From NCBI RefSeq assembly GCF_031877795.1, contig NC_133935.1, positions 78,448,303-78,512,302 of the forward strand: a stretch of 64,000 bases of DNA. Direction: 5' to 3'. The stretch is from Strix aluco (Eukaryota; Chordata; Aves; Strigiformes; Strigidae). The notes beneath the pieces were generated by a model. The model saw nothing but the letters and a program-made list of their open reading frames with translations. It did no database searches and was not told the origin of the DNA. Below are positions 13,437 through 24,430 of this stretch, one piece after another. Made by a program: the position numbers and the translations under genes. Positions within the stretch are counted from its first letter, which is position 1, and each line of letters begins with the position of its first letter.

Positions 13437-13935
13437 CTCACTGAAGCGATGCAGCCCTGAGAGCTGGGCAGAACCTGGCTCAGGCACGGCAGGGACGAGG
13501 AGCACGTATGCACTGCATGTAGAATGCCCTGTATAGTGTGAAAGCACAAAGGAGATAACAAGAAGGTATAAAGAGCACTCACAGCCCCTGCAGGAACAGG
13601 GACAGAAGCAGAAGAGGGAGAGCAGGAATTGCTCCAGCACTGTTTCTCTGGGTAAGGATGCTGCACCTGGGCAGTGCCACTGCGTATCTGCAGCAGGTCC
13701 TCCACCTCCTCTGGTAGAGAAAGAGGACTCCTCTTTTATTTGCCATTCGCCACATTTTGCTGCTGCAGCTCAGCAGTCATCTCTGATGTGTTATCTTTTG
13801 CTATGTAACTAGGTTAAGTATATCAGAATTTTAAGCAGGTGTGTGGGCATATGTGTGTGTGTATGATTTCTGTTCCAACCTCCACACATAGTAAGGTGAC
13901 TGATAGCACAGTGCTGAATCTGAGCAAACTTGGAT
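13437..13935 (-). repeat. Inverted-repeat arm B (unclassified repeat, about 0.5 kb)
   Basis: This is the partner of the arm at 2680-3183, in opposite orientation and separated by about 10.25 kb. Outside the 306-bp identical core it keeps CpG positions (for example near 13490-13507) where arm A has TpG or CpA. So arm A has decayed more at methylated CpGs in that part, or the arms derive from different source copies. Confidence 0.88.
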
Positions 13936-16900
13936 TCATCACATCTTAGAAGAAGTCAGGTGGCACTGGCAAAACTGCTGCTGCTTGGTGTTGTTACTTG
14001 GTGTTGCTATAGCAGGAGATTTTTAAGGGGCTTAAAAAGAAAAAGAAGTACTGGTGAATTATTTTCACTTTCTGCATTAGCATCCATCAGTGATATTAGA
14101 TACATAGAACTGAAAGCGTCACTTTAAACCTTTCACCTCTTGATGCTCTTTTTCCAAATGCTAATTAATTTTAAAAATAATTATATGGAACATGTTTTAC
14201 AGAGACTTATTATTTCTTCTATTTGGAACGTGCAAAAACATCTGCCTGTAAGTATTTTTCAAGATAACTCAATGATACAAGGAAACATTTTTCCCATGGG
14301 CATCAAACTTCATAATATTGTTGCTTTGCTCCTTCATTAACACTACAATAAATTTTTTTTCTCTTTCTCTTGGCTCTTTTGTTGACCTATATGCTAACAA
14401 CTGCTTCATTATTTACCTGATGATATTATTTGATTAAACCTTGCCTTTGAGAATTTATTATAAAGATTAATACTGCTCTATGGAGTTTATATGTAGGCAC
14501 ATTGTTTTACTATGCCTTCAAACATTTATTCTTTGTGTTGATCATACCAAGACATAGAAATTAAGGTTAATGATAATTATAAACCTGATTTCACCCTCAC
14601 TGATACTTCTGAGAAGCCTCATGGCATCAGAACAACACAGTCTGTAAAATCATGTTGAACTTAAAGATCTTAATAAGCATCATGATAAGAATGAGAAAAG
14701 AGCTCTTACTCCAAACACAAGCTTTTACTCAAGAAAATCTTGTCTTATGGAATTTCGAAGCCTTTTTATTGATTTCAATTAGCTTTTAATGCATCATCAA
14801 GAAAGCACAAACTTGCTCTTCTATTCTCATGTAAATCTGTATGTCAATCCTGCTGTGCTGCACATCACCAGACATTGCTCTTTCGGGGATTTAAGCTGTG
14901 TTTCCTTGGCATGCATGTACTGCCTACTCTTTGGAAAAATTCTGCTATATATTTCTTCTTGGGAATAATGATTCCAGGATTGTCAGTATTCAATCATTTA
15001 AAAATAATGTTTAAACTGCATTTGAAAAATAAAATTGTTTAAAGAATTTGGTTTTGATTTGGTTTTGTGTTTCCGAGCTTTTAGAATGCATGCTGTGCAT
15101 GTTTTATGCCTCTACTACACTGTGTGAATTGAAATATGCTGAAAATTATTGAAAGCACATACAGTTGCTTATCAGAGAAAGCATGTCCTTTCAGCAAAAC
15201 AACAAAAAAGGGATTCATTTTGGGTAACTTTAGATGTTAACCCAATGCCCTGAATAGTTCAGATGAATCAATTTTGTGTGAATGGTGTTAAACACACAAA
15301 GTCTGGAGCTCTGGTTTCTTTTCCTAAAGCAACATCAGACATATCATACAGTATCAGTTAATCTGTCTGTCATGAACAAAGGATTTCAGACTATGCACAG
15401 GATTTATTTATTAAATCACAGCACTCTTGCTTGCTTACCAGGCATAATTGTTGCTCCTAAAATTGTAGTGTTCCCTTGGCTTGCAATTTTGTGATGATAG
15501 TCAAGACTTCCAAAGTGGGATCCATTTTACCTAATTTTAAATGCCTACAATGCAGGCCTCTAAGGCTGCATTGCTCTTCTATACTTGAATATAGAATTAA
15601 TCTAAGCTAAAAAGGTGAGGAAACATCACCATGTGCTGGTGGGAGACCAGAAGTGAACTAGGTGAGGAGTTCCCATCTGTGTGATATACACCAGAACTAG
15701 AAAGAAAAAAACTGGACAACAGTGCAGAAACCACCAATATGAACTGAACAAAGATGACATCAACTGAACTCTGGTAGGAAAGCTGTTGAAAAGTTTACAT
15801 GCTTGTATCCCTCTATCTATGATACAATAATGGAAAGAAGAAAAATAATACTAAGTTCTACTGTGCCCTGAAGTCATGCTAGATGAGACCGAGAACAGAA
15901 TATAGTCCTAAGAAACAGCCTTAGCTTTCACATAGCTAATTTTATTTTTTTTTTATTCCATCTTCTGAATGCCTAAGATGAAGAAAGAATGAAGTGCCTC
16001 CAGGTTGTAAAAGCTCATTCTGAATTCTCAAAGCCATTGATGAAAACGAGCCTGTTATTACCATTGTCAATTAGAGCAGAGACTGCAAGCAGCTCAGAGC
16101 AGTTACCCAAATGTGTTTAGTGCAAATCTGCTTCAAAGACAGCAAGCAAGCTCCAGGCACTTGCTGTCAGCATGAATGCTTATTGCACTTTAGTTGGAGT
16201 TTCCTTTCTGACCTCCGCTCTTTAGACACAAAATATTTCAGGTTTTATTAATTTGATTTTCAAAACACAGCATTGAAATGAGATTTTCTTTTATTTCATT
16301 TCCTCTTAGAGGAAGGGACTGAGCAAGGCTTATCATTTACAAAGAAAAGATGAGAAAGTCATGATAACTTAAAGACCTTTGGAAAGAGACTTGTAGCTTT
16401 CTTGTGCCTCAGTTGCTCCACCTGTGAAAGAAAAGAAATAGCATTTTCCTAATTTCTATGGATTGCATGGATGAAAAAGCTTGCAAATTTTTATAACTAT
16501 CTTTATTGTTCATGGTGTCTTGAAATGTAACAGGCTGAAAAATTATCAGATATCTTGTATTCTCACCAAGATGCAGACATTTCTTAGCATTATCAGGACT
16601 TGCTTTCAAATAGCATGTTTCATGAGCATTAAAAAGTCTAAAAGTATCAAATTTTGATTCCTCTGTATTTTGAAATGCCAGTCATAGAATATTAATTTTG
16701 AGTTAGATGTGGAAATAGTTTGGGCATAAACGTCCAATCCCCATTCTCTAACACATTTATCTCCACAATATTTGCTTTTCTGGAAAGAGTTTTAAATATA
16801 CCTCACGGAAGGTATCTTATTCTTTCCTTTTTGTATTTATTGCATTCTTTTCAGCTATTCTTCATAGATAATAATTAGTGTTTAACTCATATTTGGAGCA

Positions 16901-17687
16901 GGACTTTAAATGTATTAACAGTACTCTCATTTTCTGATGCTGAGTGGGAGATATTGGAGTCATTATGGGTCCTACTTGTAGGATTAGCAGGGAATGTTTG
17001 TTCAAAATCCTCTGTGAATCTCTTAAAGACTCAATTTATTAGAATTTTTCATGTTCATATGATGAATTTGCAACCTGAATCACTACTGTTTTTTGTTCTT
17101 AAGCATATGCACTAAAATCAGAAATTAATTTAACAACAAATTATAATATTTATAATTATTAATTAGAAAGAAATTAATCATGGATTTTGTATGAATAAGA
17201 GCAGATAGAATCACAATCCAGTGAACAGACCACTTTTAGAAAAATCTGGAGAACTGAACATCCTTCCAGTAGTTGTGCTATTGTGTCATTACTTAAATAT
17301 TGTACCTTATCTCATAAAAAGAGGACTGTAGGGGTTTTAGGCCCTGGACTAGTCCCATTCCACTTTCACCACAATGCTGCATCTTTTCTTTGTCTACTTG
17401 ACTTTTGCATCCCACCTGTAGCTGATTGCCCCACTGGCTGTTTCTTTCTGGTGTAGAGGCTCCTGAAACAGGAGAGAAGATGTAGCGCTGTGCAGCAGCT
17501 TGGATCTTGGTACGTTTTCCCCACTGAAGTCCTGCGCTGCAGCCTGACCCTATTTTGGCACACAGGAAAGTGAATTAGTTTGGAAAAAAAAATAAAATTA
17601 CAGCCTTTGTATATGAACATCAAATATTTCACCAACTAAAATAACTCTGAAATAAAACTTGATTTCTGGAAGTCTCCTGTTCCCTAC
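13936..17687. other. Intergenic DNA with no recognised gene
   Basis: AT-rich sequence. Around 16000-16220 the base composition is more balanced and looks like possible conserved non-coding DNA, but I cannot test conservation. Positions 17327-17560 have a GC-richer, LTR-like feel without a diagnostic end. No gene seen. Confidence 0.55.
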
Positions 17688-18236
17688 TGTGGTGGTGCAA
17701 TTCTTCCTCCCCCCACCACTCCTTGCTGGGCCACTCAGTGCTTAGTGTGATTCCAACCCCACACCTGGGCCACATACCATCTTGAGGAGGTAAGGACTGC
17801 TAATGGCAGTAAACCAGAGAGTTAAGGCATCCCTTTGACGAGCCTGGTTCCTGCTTTCCCTATTGCTTGGGAATGGTTAGAACAGCCTCCTAACAACCCG
17901 GTACACCTGTACCTGGAATGTGGTCGAGGGAGCACAATAACAGAGTTGCACATCCATCAAGTTCTTGTGCAACTGGTGGAAGACACCAGAGCACTTCATT
18001 GTTCGAGCTGGGCTGGAGTGAAAAGTACCTGACAAAAGTCAATTATCTTGGACTCTATAAATAGTGACCCCACGTGAGACCCTTTGACTTCTCCTGGACC
18101 CTTTGACTTCTCCTGAGCTGGGACGCCCCTCAGGTACCAAAAACCTTAAGGTATCATCTGCTGTTAGAGCCGACGGGAGGCCAGGGCAAGGTCGACTCGT
18201 TTCAGTCTCAATTATTGCCCATTGAGGAATGCTGAT
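17688..18236 (+). mobile_element. Candidate solo LTR of an endogenous retrovirus
   Basis: A block of about 550 bp begins TGTGGTGGTG, contains a TATA box (TATAAATA at 18056-18063), and is more GC- and CpG-rich than its surroundings, especially 18160-18200. It ends near ..GATGCA. A 19-bp perfect tandem duplication lies just after the TATA box (18078-18115). No retroviral coding sequence flanks it, so if it is an LTR it is solo. No clear target-site duplication was found and the ends are approximate. Confidence 0.5.
18078..18115. repeat. Perfect tandem duplication, 2 x 19 bp
   Basis: The 19-bp unit gaccctttgacttctcctg occurs twice with no mismatch, 15-50 bp downstream of the TATA box of the candidate LTR. 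In an LTR this position would lie in the 5' end of the transcribed R region. Confidence 0.95.
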
Positions 18237-19279
18237 GCATTGTGAGTATTTAGTCTAAACTTGAGAAGAGGGAAATTTTAACTTTGAGCTAACTTCTCTT
18301 TCACCCACTCTCTCTCTGCTTACTGATGTGTTTGAAAATGACAGTTATTTTCACAATTATGGGTACATACATATTTCACTGGATCCAAATACTTTCGTCT
18401 GTCTGTGTGTTTGTGAATGCATATGTATATATGTATTGATTTAAGGTGCCGTATAGCAAGCTAATGTGAATCTTGTCATCTTCGAATCTGTAATTAAGTC
18501 ACTATTTTAATTATCACATATTTTACTGAATTATTTTGTAAATCATTAAATTGGTTAATGATTAAGTGCTGATAGTCATTAATAAATCTTGATTTGCTTC
18601 TAAATCATTACCATGTTAATATTTTAAATCATAGCACGATTTAAAATACAGAGGAGGAGTCTTGTGTGTACCACAGCTATTCCTGGCACCAAGAATATGG
18701 TGGGAAGACTAGTCTAAGGAGAGCTTTTGTTTTGACGTCAGCTCTCAAGAAAGCAATGGATGAAATGCACAGGGAAATAGGGTAGCAGTGTTCACTGTAC
18801 AGTAGTTCACAACAGAGTCACCTAATCACCATTCTAGAGTCTTTCCTGTTCAAACATTTTTGCATTAATAACCCTGTTGAAGCTGGGTCACCTAGCAGCC
18901 AGGCATCAAAGAGGCAAAGTTCCGAGTAGGAGCAGGAATATGTAGGCTAGCGGTTCCACCACCCAACCTACCATTATTCAGCCCTTTGAATTTGTGATTA
19001 TCCTTTATTTTTCTTGTTTGGGTAAGGAGGGGATTTACAGTAATAGTAGTTCTCTTGAATATTTTTGTGGTTTTAGATTACATGCCCATTGAGTTTTTTA
19101 AATGGTACCTGAAACATTTGGCTGGCTCCCAGTTGCAATGTCTTCTAAGGACTAATGTAACATATTTTTTTCCAAATATATTGTGATATTTGTAAGGAAC
19201 TGAAGGAATTAATGCCTCAAACATTCAACAACATGAAAAGCCTCAAGGACAAGTTCTGACCTTTGTGATTAGTCTAAGG
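18237..19279. other. Spacer between candidate LTRs, nothing recognised
   Basis: AT-rich sequence with a short TG/TA-rich stretch at 18408-18440. No open frame or repeat that I recognise. It is not a retroviral interior. Confidence 0.5.
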
Positions 19280-20050
19280 AATTAATTATCTGCCTAGGGA
19301 AGTACAGAGTGTAATGAAGGGTGCATGGCTCTGCTCCCTTGCGGTTCTATAGCCAAATTCCCTAGATAAGCCTTGGAGGGAGAGATGTAGACTGAGTAAA
19401 ACCACATGTTCAGGTTGACGCCTACACCTTAATTTATGACGATAGCCTTGAAGAAGAGCTAAAAGATTGATAAAATAGATAAACCACTGACACCAGATGG
19501 AGCTAATGACTGGATAATTGCCCAAGAAACCAAAAATAAAGAAAAGGTAAAGGTGGTAGGGGGAGATCACAGACACTGACTCAATTGGACAAAACAGTTA
19601 ATGCACCCCATTCCCCCTCAATGCATGCACAGAACCCATGTTCCACCTTTTCCCTGTCTCTCATGGACATGAGTTTGTGGAATACCTGCCTCTCTTTGTC
19701 TAGCATGCTAATCAGATGATAAGATGAACTGAAAAGGTGACAGGAAACTTTGTTGTGTGTGCACCCACCACCCAAGATTACCAGACCTGAGACAATGCTG
19801 GAACCAGGGGTGGTGACTGGATTTCTTTGACTCTTTTTCTTTCCTTTCTTTTCTTTGTTATAGATTTATAAGAGACCACAATGCTTATTACAATTTTCCA
19901 AGTTTAAGCTGTTTCTACCACAAATAAAACATTTTAACCAGTTGTTTTGTGTCTTTTCACCTCAATTTAACTCAAGGGGATCACGAAACCTTTACTACTC
20001 TCTGGGTTCCCAGTCTGGGTCGTGAAAATATTGTGAGAATCTGTTCCACA
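19280..20050 (+). mobile_element. Candidate LTR or LTR fragment
   Basis: The right part has LTR-like structure: an AATAAA at 19924-19929 followed by a GT-rich stretch, then ctctgggttcccagtctggg and an end at ..TTCCACA (20050), compatible with an LTR 3' terminus in plus orientation. The left boundary is uncertain. No internal retroviral genes adjoin it. It could be a fragment of an older element. Confidence 0.45.
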
Positions 20051-20132
20051 CAGGATACAGACTGGAGTGTTGACTTGTAGTTGTCCATAATATTTTGCTA
20101 TTAGCACATCCTTTGACATAGCTCTGACATAT

Positions 20133-21048
20133 TGAAGTGCTAAGGCTTGGGCAACTGGCCCAAGCGAGAGTTGACCTATAGATGAATCCTGTATATTTTA
20201 TAACTGATAACCATTGTGCTAATAGGTATTATACTAAGTTATAACAAACCACCTATTCTGATGTAAAAAGTGGAAGCATTGAAGCCTGAACAACAGGCCC
20301 TGAGCCGAAGTTGCTAACTCAGTATGTAGTTATTAGTGAAATATGTATGGAAGATGTAGCTATCCTGAATGTATCTTTATCTTTCTTTGTGTGTGGATAA
20401 GATAACAGAGTTGTGGAGACAGTTGTCTGGCCCTGTGACCTGATGTGTGACCTTGCTCATAATAGACTTATGTAAGCAGGGAACCTCCCTTAGCTTCTCC
20501 CTTGAGCTCTGGCCAGGCTCTGGGGGAATCTAATGTGAGATTGAAAACAGATGTTTTCGCTTAAAACAAAGGTGCCAGTTATTCTGGCTTGCTGATTTTT
20601 GGGTATATAAGGCTGGACCCACTTGCAGCAACTTTGGATGCCTCACCTATGGATGGATGCACCGCGTAGGATTTCCCACTTGCCGGGACAGGCTCTCCAA
20701 ATCCTCGCTGTAACCGGGGCTCCCCAGCGACTGCAGATCTGGGTGATGGTAACATATGCAAGTGGTGATGGATCTTTCTTAATCACTATTCTCTCTCTCA
20801 TGTAGTAATGATTTGATGCGTTACCCTGTATTTTCCTATTTGTTTGCTTTAAGTGCACTATTCTGTCTTTTCTTACTGCATGTTTTCTGTATTACACTGT
20901 TACACTATTTAGTTATCCCCAGTAAAATACGCCTACTCTTTTCACTCTGGTGTCTGAGTTTAATTGGTATCCTTAATCAGCAAAACACATATCAAGTGAT
21001 ACACACTCATGTAATACCTGAGACCACTCTCAATAAGTGATTTTGGCA
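20133..21048 (+). mobile_element. Candidate LTR of an endogenous retrovirus
   Basis: The region has a TATA box (TATATAA at 20604-20610), a GC-richer presumed transcription-start region (20630-20740), and an AGTAAA poly(A)-signal variant at 20921-20926 followed by a pyrimidine- and GT-rich section. It may end at ttttggCA near 21048. The layout of promoter then poly(A) signal about 300 bp later is that of an LTR in plus orientation. No coding region follows. Boundaries are approximate, and no target-site duplication was established. Confidence 0.5.
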
Positions 21049-21661
21049 GAGTTCCTTGTTTTGGGACACTTAAGCATCAACCAGTCCATTCCAGATGGCC
21101 TGCAAGGAAAAGGGTGAACACTGTCACTGTTTTTTTTAATAAGTACAGATGTAGCTATTGGGCCATTATCACAGCTAGTGAAAGAGCATATATAAATTTG
21201 GCCTACATGACTCAGGCAGCAGATAGTCCTCCTGATTGTGTTCCACCTTGTTACTTTTTTTTTTTTTTTTTTCCTATTTTACTGGAAAGCAGAAAGGCCA
21301 TTGCTAGATTAGTAACCTTAAAACTGGAGTAGACTTCTGTATTGCAGCTGGCAAAGGCAATTTAGCAAACAGGATTTACAGCTCTTTGATGTGAAAGATT
21401 TATATTGGCCAACAGTGAATTTCATTCAAGAGCAGTGGGACTGCGCTGCTGCCAATGAAGGGATGCTGCTCACTTCCTTCTTTGTACAGAAGCATTGCAT
21501 CTCACAAGCACAAATAAACCCTGATGATTAATCTAACTAAAATGTAATGTATATTGGTGACTCTGACATCTGTGAAGCCAGAGGCACTGTCCTTCTCTTT
21601 GAGTATTTAAAAAATGAAGTGATAATATAAGGATGTAAATTCTTGTGGATACATTAACTCT

Positions 21662-22690
21662 GGAATCATAGACAGTAGTTTAGTTTGGAAGAGTCAATGG
21701 TAGGTCATCTACTCAAATTCCCTGCCCCTGCTCAAAGCAAGTCCAGATGTATCAGGTTGCTTAGGGACTTGTCGAGATATTTTAAATACTTCCAAGACAG
21801 AGATTCCACAAACTCCGTGGGCATCCTGTTCCAGTGTTTGATTACCTCCACTGTGATTTTTTTTCCAAATATATAAGCAGAACTTCTCATGTTGTGACTT
21901 GTGTCTGTTGACTCTTGTCCTATCATTGCATACCTGCAAGAGGCTAGTTCTATCTTCTTCATACCTTCCTGTAAAGCATCTGTAGACAGCTCCCCTTAAC
22001 CTTATCTTCCCCAAGCCAAATAAATCCAACTGTCTTAAGCCTCTCATCATACTTCATCCACTGACCTTGCTCAATAACATCACTGTCTTTCTACTACTAG
22101 AAAGCCTAAATCTATACACAATACTGTCAACTCTTACAGGTGCCAAATAGAAAGAAATAACACTTTTGACCTGCTGGATACATTTATGATAATACACCCT
22201 AGTATCTATCTGGTCTTCTTTATAATAAGGGTATGCTGGTGACTTATGTTCAGCTTTTTGTCCAGCAGGACCCTTAAGTTCCCTTCTGCAGAGCTGAACT
22301 TCATTCAGTTGGCCTCAGCTTGCTGCATGGTGTTATTTCATCACAGATGAAGGACTTCACATCTGCCTTTTTGAACTTCATGGGTTTCCCATCAGCCTAT
22401 TTGTCCTGACTGTCAAGGCCCCTCTAAATAGCAAGAACCCTGCCAACCAGTGTATTGACCCCAGCTCCCAATTTGCTTGAAGTGCCTTCCATCTTTATGA
22501 TAGCCATAGATGCTGAACTGCTGATACCAAGAACTTTCTGAGATCTGACAGTCTGTGCTGAAAAAAAAGGATTTATTTTGTATTTTCATCTGTGTTCAAA
22601 ATCTTATCTATTATATCATCTAAAAATCCTGATACAGTAACTGGAATGCTGTAGGACCAAGCAATACTAGATCCTTTGGAAAGGCCAAAG
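21662..22690 (-). mobile_element. Old CR1 LINE fragment, about 1.0 kb
   Basis: The plus strand reads as the reverse complement of CR1: a degraded 3' end at 21662, then ccctgcccctgctcaaagca, the vestige of the reverse-transcriptase ORF2 C-terminus (21709-22050, with several frameshifts), and further ORF2-derived blocks to about 22500. Weaker similarity reaches about 22690. It is strongly diverged, so this is one of the older CR1 copies here. It cannot encode a functional protein. Confidence 0.85.
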
Positions 22691-23134
22691 TAGTAGCCAC
22701 TCTAAAATGGTAACCACAGTAAAATGACCAGCCTGTCCAAACTAAAAGTTATACTTCTTCTGTCACACCTTCAGTGTCCGAGTCCTTGTCTGCAAAAAAT
22801 ATCAGCATTTTATCTATACTGATACAGATATATCAACCAACTATCTCTATGTGCTTAGGTTTTTGACCAGTTTAAAATGCTATATGCTATATGACAGATT
22901 TGGAGAGATCTCTGATAATTTGTGACTGGTTTTTACTATATTCTTTTGCTTATTGTTGTGGCTTAAATCATAAATATCCTTAACTGACAGACTGAAAGTT
23001 GTGGAACTTGGTATCTTTGTAAAGCAGGGCTGAAAAAAGATGATCTGTGCTCTTTCTGTACCAGGTATGTCAGGAAAATCACCTAGAAAAAGGAAGGGAT
23101 GAAGGAGTTTCCTACTTCCCATGTATAGGCAGAC

Positions 23135-23803
23135 ATGAATTGAGAGCAGCCCTGCAGAGAAGAACTTGGGGGTGCTGGTGGTTGAAAAGCTTGACATGAG
23201 CCAGCAATGTGAGCTTGCACAACCATATCCTGGGCTGTATCACAAGAAGCATGGCCAGCAGGTCGAGGGAGATGATTTTCCCCCTCTCCTCCACTCTTGT
23301 GAGACCCCACCTGCAGTGCTGTGTCCAGCTCTGAGGCCCCCAGCACAGGAAAGACATGGACATATTGGAGCAGGTCCAGAGGAGGACCACAAAAATGACC
23401 AGAAGGATGGAACACCTCTTCTATGAGGAAAGGATGAGAGAGTTGGGGTTGTTCAGCCTGGAGAAAAGAAGTCTCTGGGGAGACCTTCTTGCAGCCTTTC
23501 AGTACTTAAAGAGGGCTTATGAGAAAGATGATGACAAACTTTTTAGCAGTCGTAATGTTTTTAAACTAAAAGAGGGTATATTTAGACTAGATATAAGAAA
23601 GAAATTTTTTTAAATGGGTGTGACGAGACACTGGAACAAGTTTCCCAAAGGTGTAGTAAATACCCCACCCCTGGAAACATTCAAGGTCAGGTTGGACAGT
23701 GTGCAGGGTAACCTGATCTAGTTGAAGATGTCCCTGCTCACTGAAGGGGGTTGGACTAGATGACCTTTAAACATCCCTTCCAACCCAAACTATTCTATGA
23801 AAA
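23135..23803 (+). mobile_element. CR1 LINE 3' fragment with broken ORF2 end
   Basis: This is a well-preserved CR1 3' portion. From gagagcagccctgcagagaa onward it covers the C-terminal end of ORF2 and ends at ccaacccaaactattctatg (about 23800). The ORF2 remnant is split between frames: one frame holds the stretch near 23166-23230, another holds VQRRTTKM, YEERMRELGLFSLEKR and FQYLKRAY at 23356-23613. The frames are therefore disrupted by indels and the protein is dead. It is 5'-truncated. Confidence 0.95.
23356..23613 (+). pseudogene. Remnant of CR1 ORF2 C-terminus
   Basis: This is the longest uninterrupted piece of the ORF2 remnant within the surrounding CR1 copy, about 85 codons. The RELGLFSLEKR motif is the conserved block downstream of the reverse-transcriptase domain. 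No catalytic motif is present and the frame is lost on both sides, so it is a fossil. Confidence 0.85.
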
Positions 23804-24329
23804 GAATAATGTTGAACATATTTGCTGCAATGTTCTTGCTAGAGTTTGGCCTCCCAAAGGAAGAAGAGACTAAATAATTCACAGAATTTTGGTGGGATGG
23901 GCACTGTTTCGCAAGTTGGCATAGCTGGGGAGCAGTAATTTCTGCTAGATCTCAAGGGCTTAGTGGTCCCTGGAAAGAAAGCCCTCACAGAAATGTCCCA
24001 AAGCACACAGCATTCATGGTCAGGACAATATACCTGAAGACTCATGTTCCTGCAGACAATTTTAACAATTTAAAAGTACAAGTTCTTATGTCCAGACATG
24101 CTCGAGTTACTAATACAAGCAAAACCAAAGTGTGTAGAGTTGACAAATCTGTAAAACCTGTGAGAGGTCCTGAGAACAAAGCCCTGGAGGGAGAGTACAC
24201 TGAAAAGAGGACAGAATAGAGAAGCAAGTGTCTTTGATATGTAACTTCATTGGAAGAGATAGGGGTAATACAGACTTCTTTTTATTTAAAAGACTGATAA
24301 TAAAAAATGAAGCAAATAGTTATTCAAGC

Positions 24330-24430
24330 AGTTTTAGCAGCACGAAATCAGTGCCCGGGAAATGCAGCGGCAGTGCCGGACGATGCTGCAAGGGGGCAGC
24401 GCGGCCCCGCAGTTGCGGCAGTTTTGAAGC
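24330..24430. promoter_or_regulatory. CpG-dense patch with CTCF-like motif
   Basis: About nine CpG dinucleotides fall within roughly 85 bp (24340-24420), in surroundings where CpG is almost absent. The plus strand reads CTGCAAGGGGGCAG at 24386-24399, with the strong AGGGGGCAG half of the CTCF core and 11 of 14 matches overall. It lies 1.6 kb beyond the inferred PCLO transcript end. It is too small for a conventional CpG-island promoter. Confidence 0.45.

Noticed and set aside
21709..22050. A 113-codon minus-strand open frame
   Set aside because: It is a frame-shifted piece of old CR1 ORF2 (LDLFGLGKIRLRG recalls the conserved LGLFSLEKRRLRG block), not a host gene.
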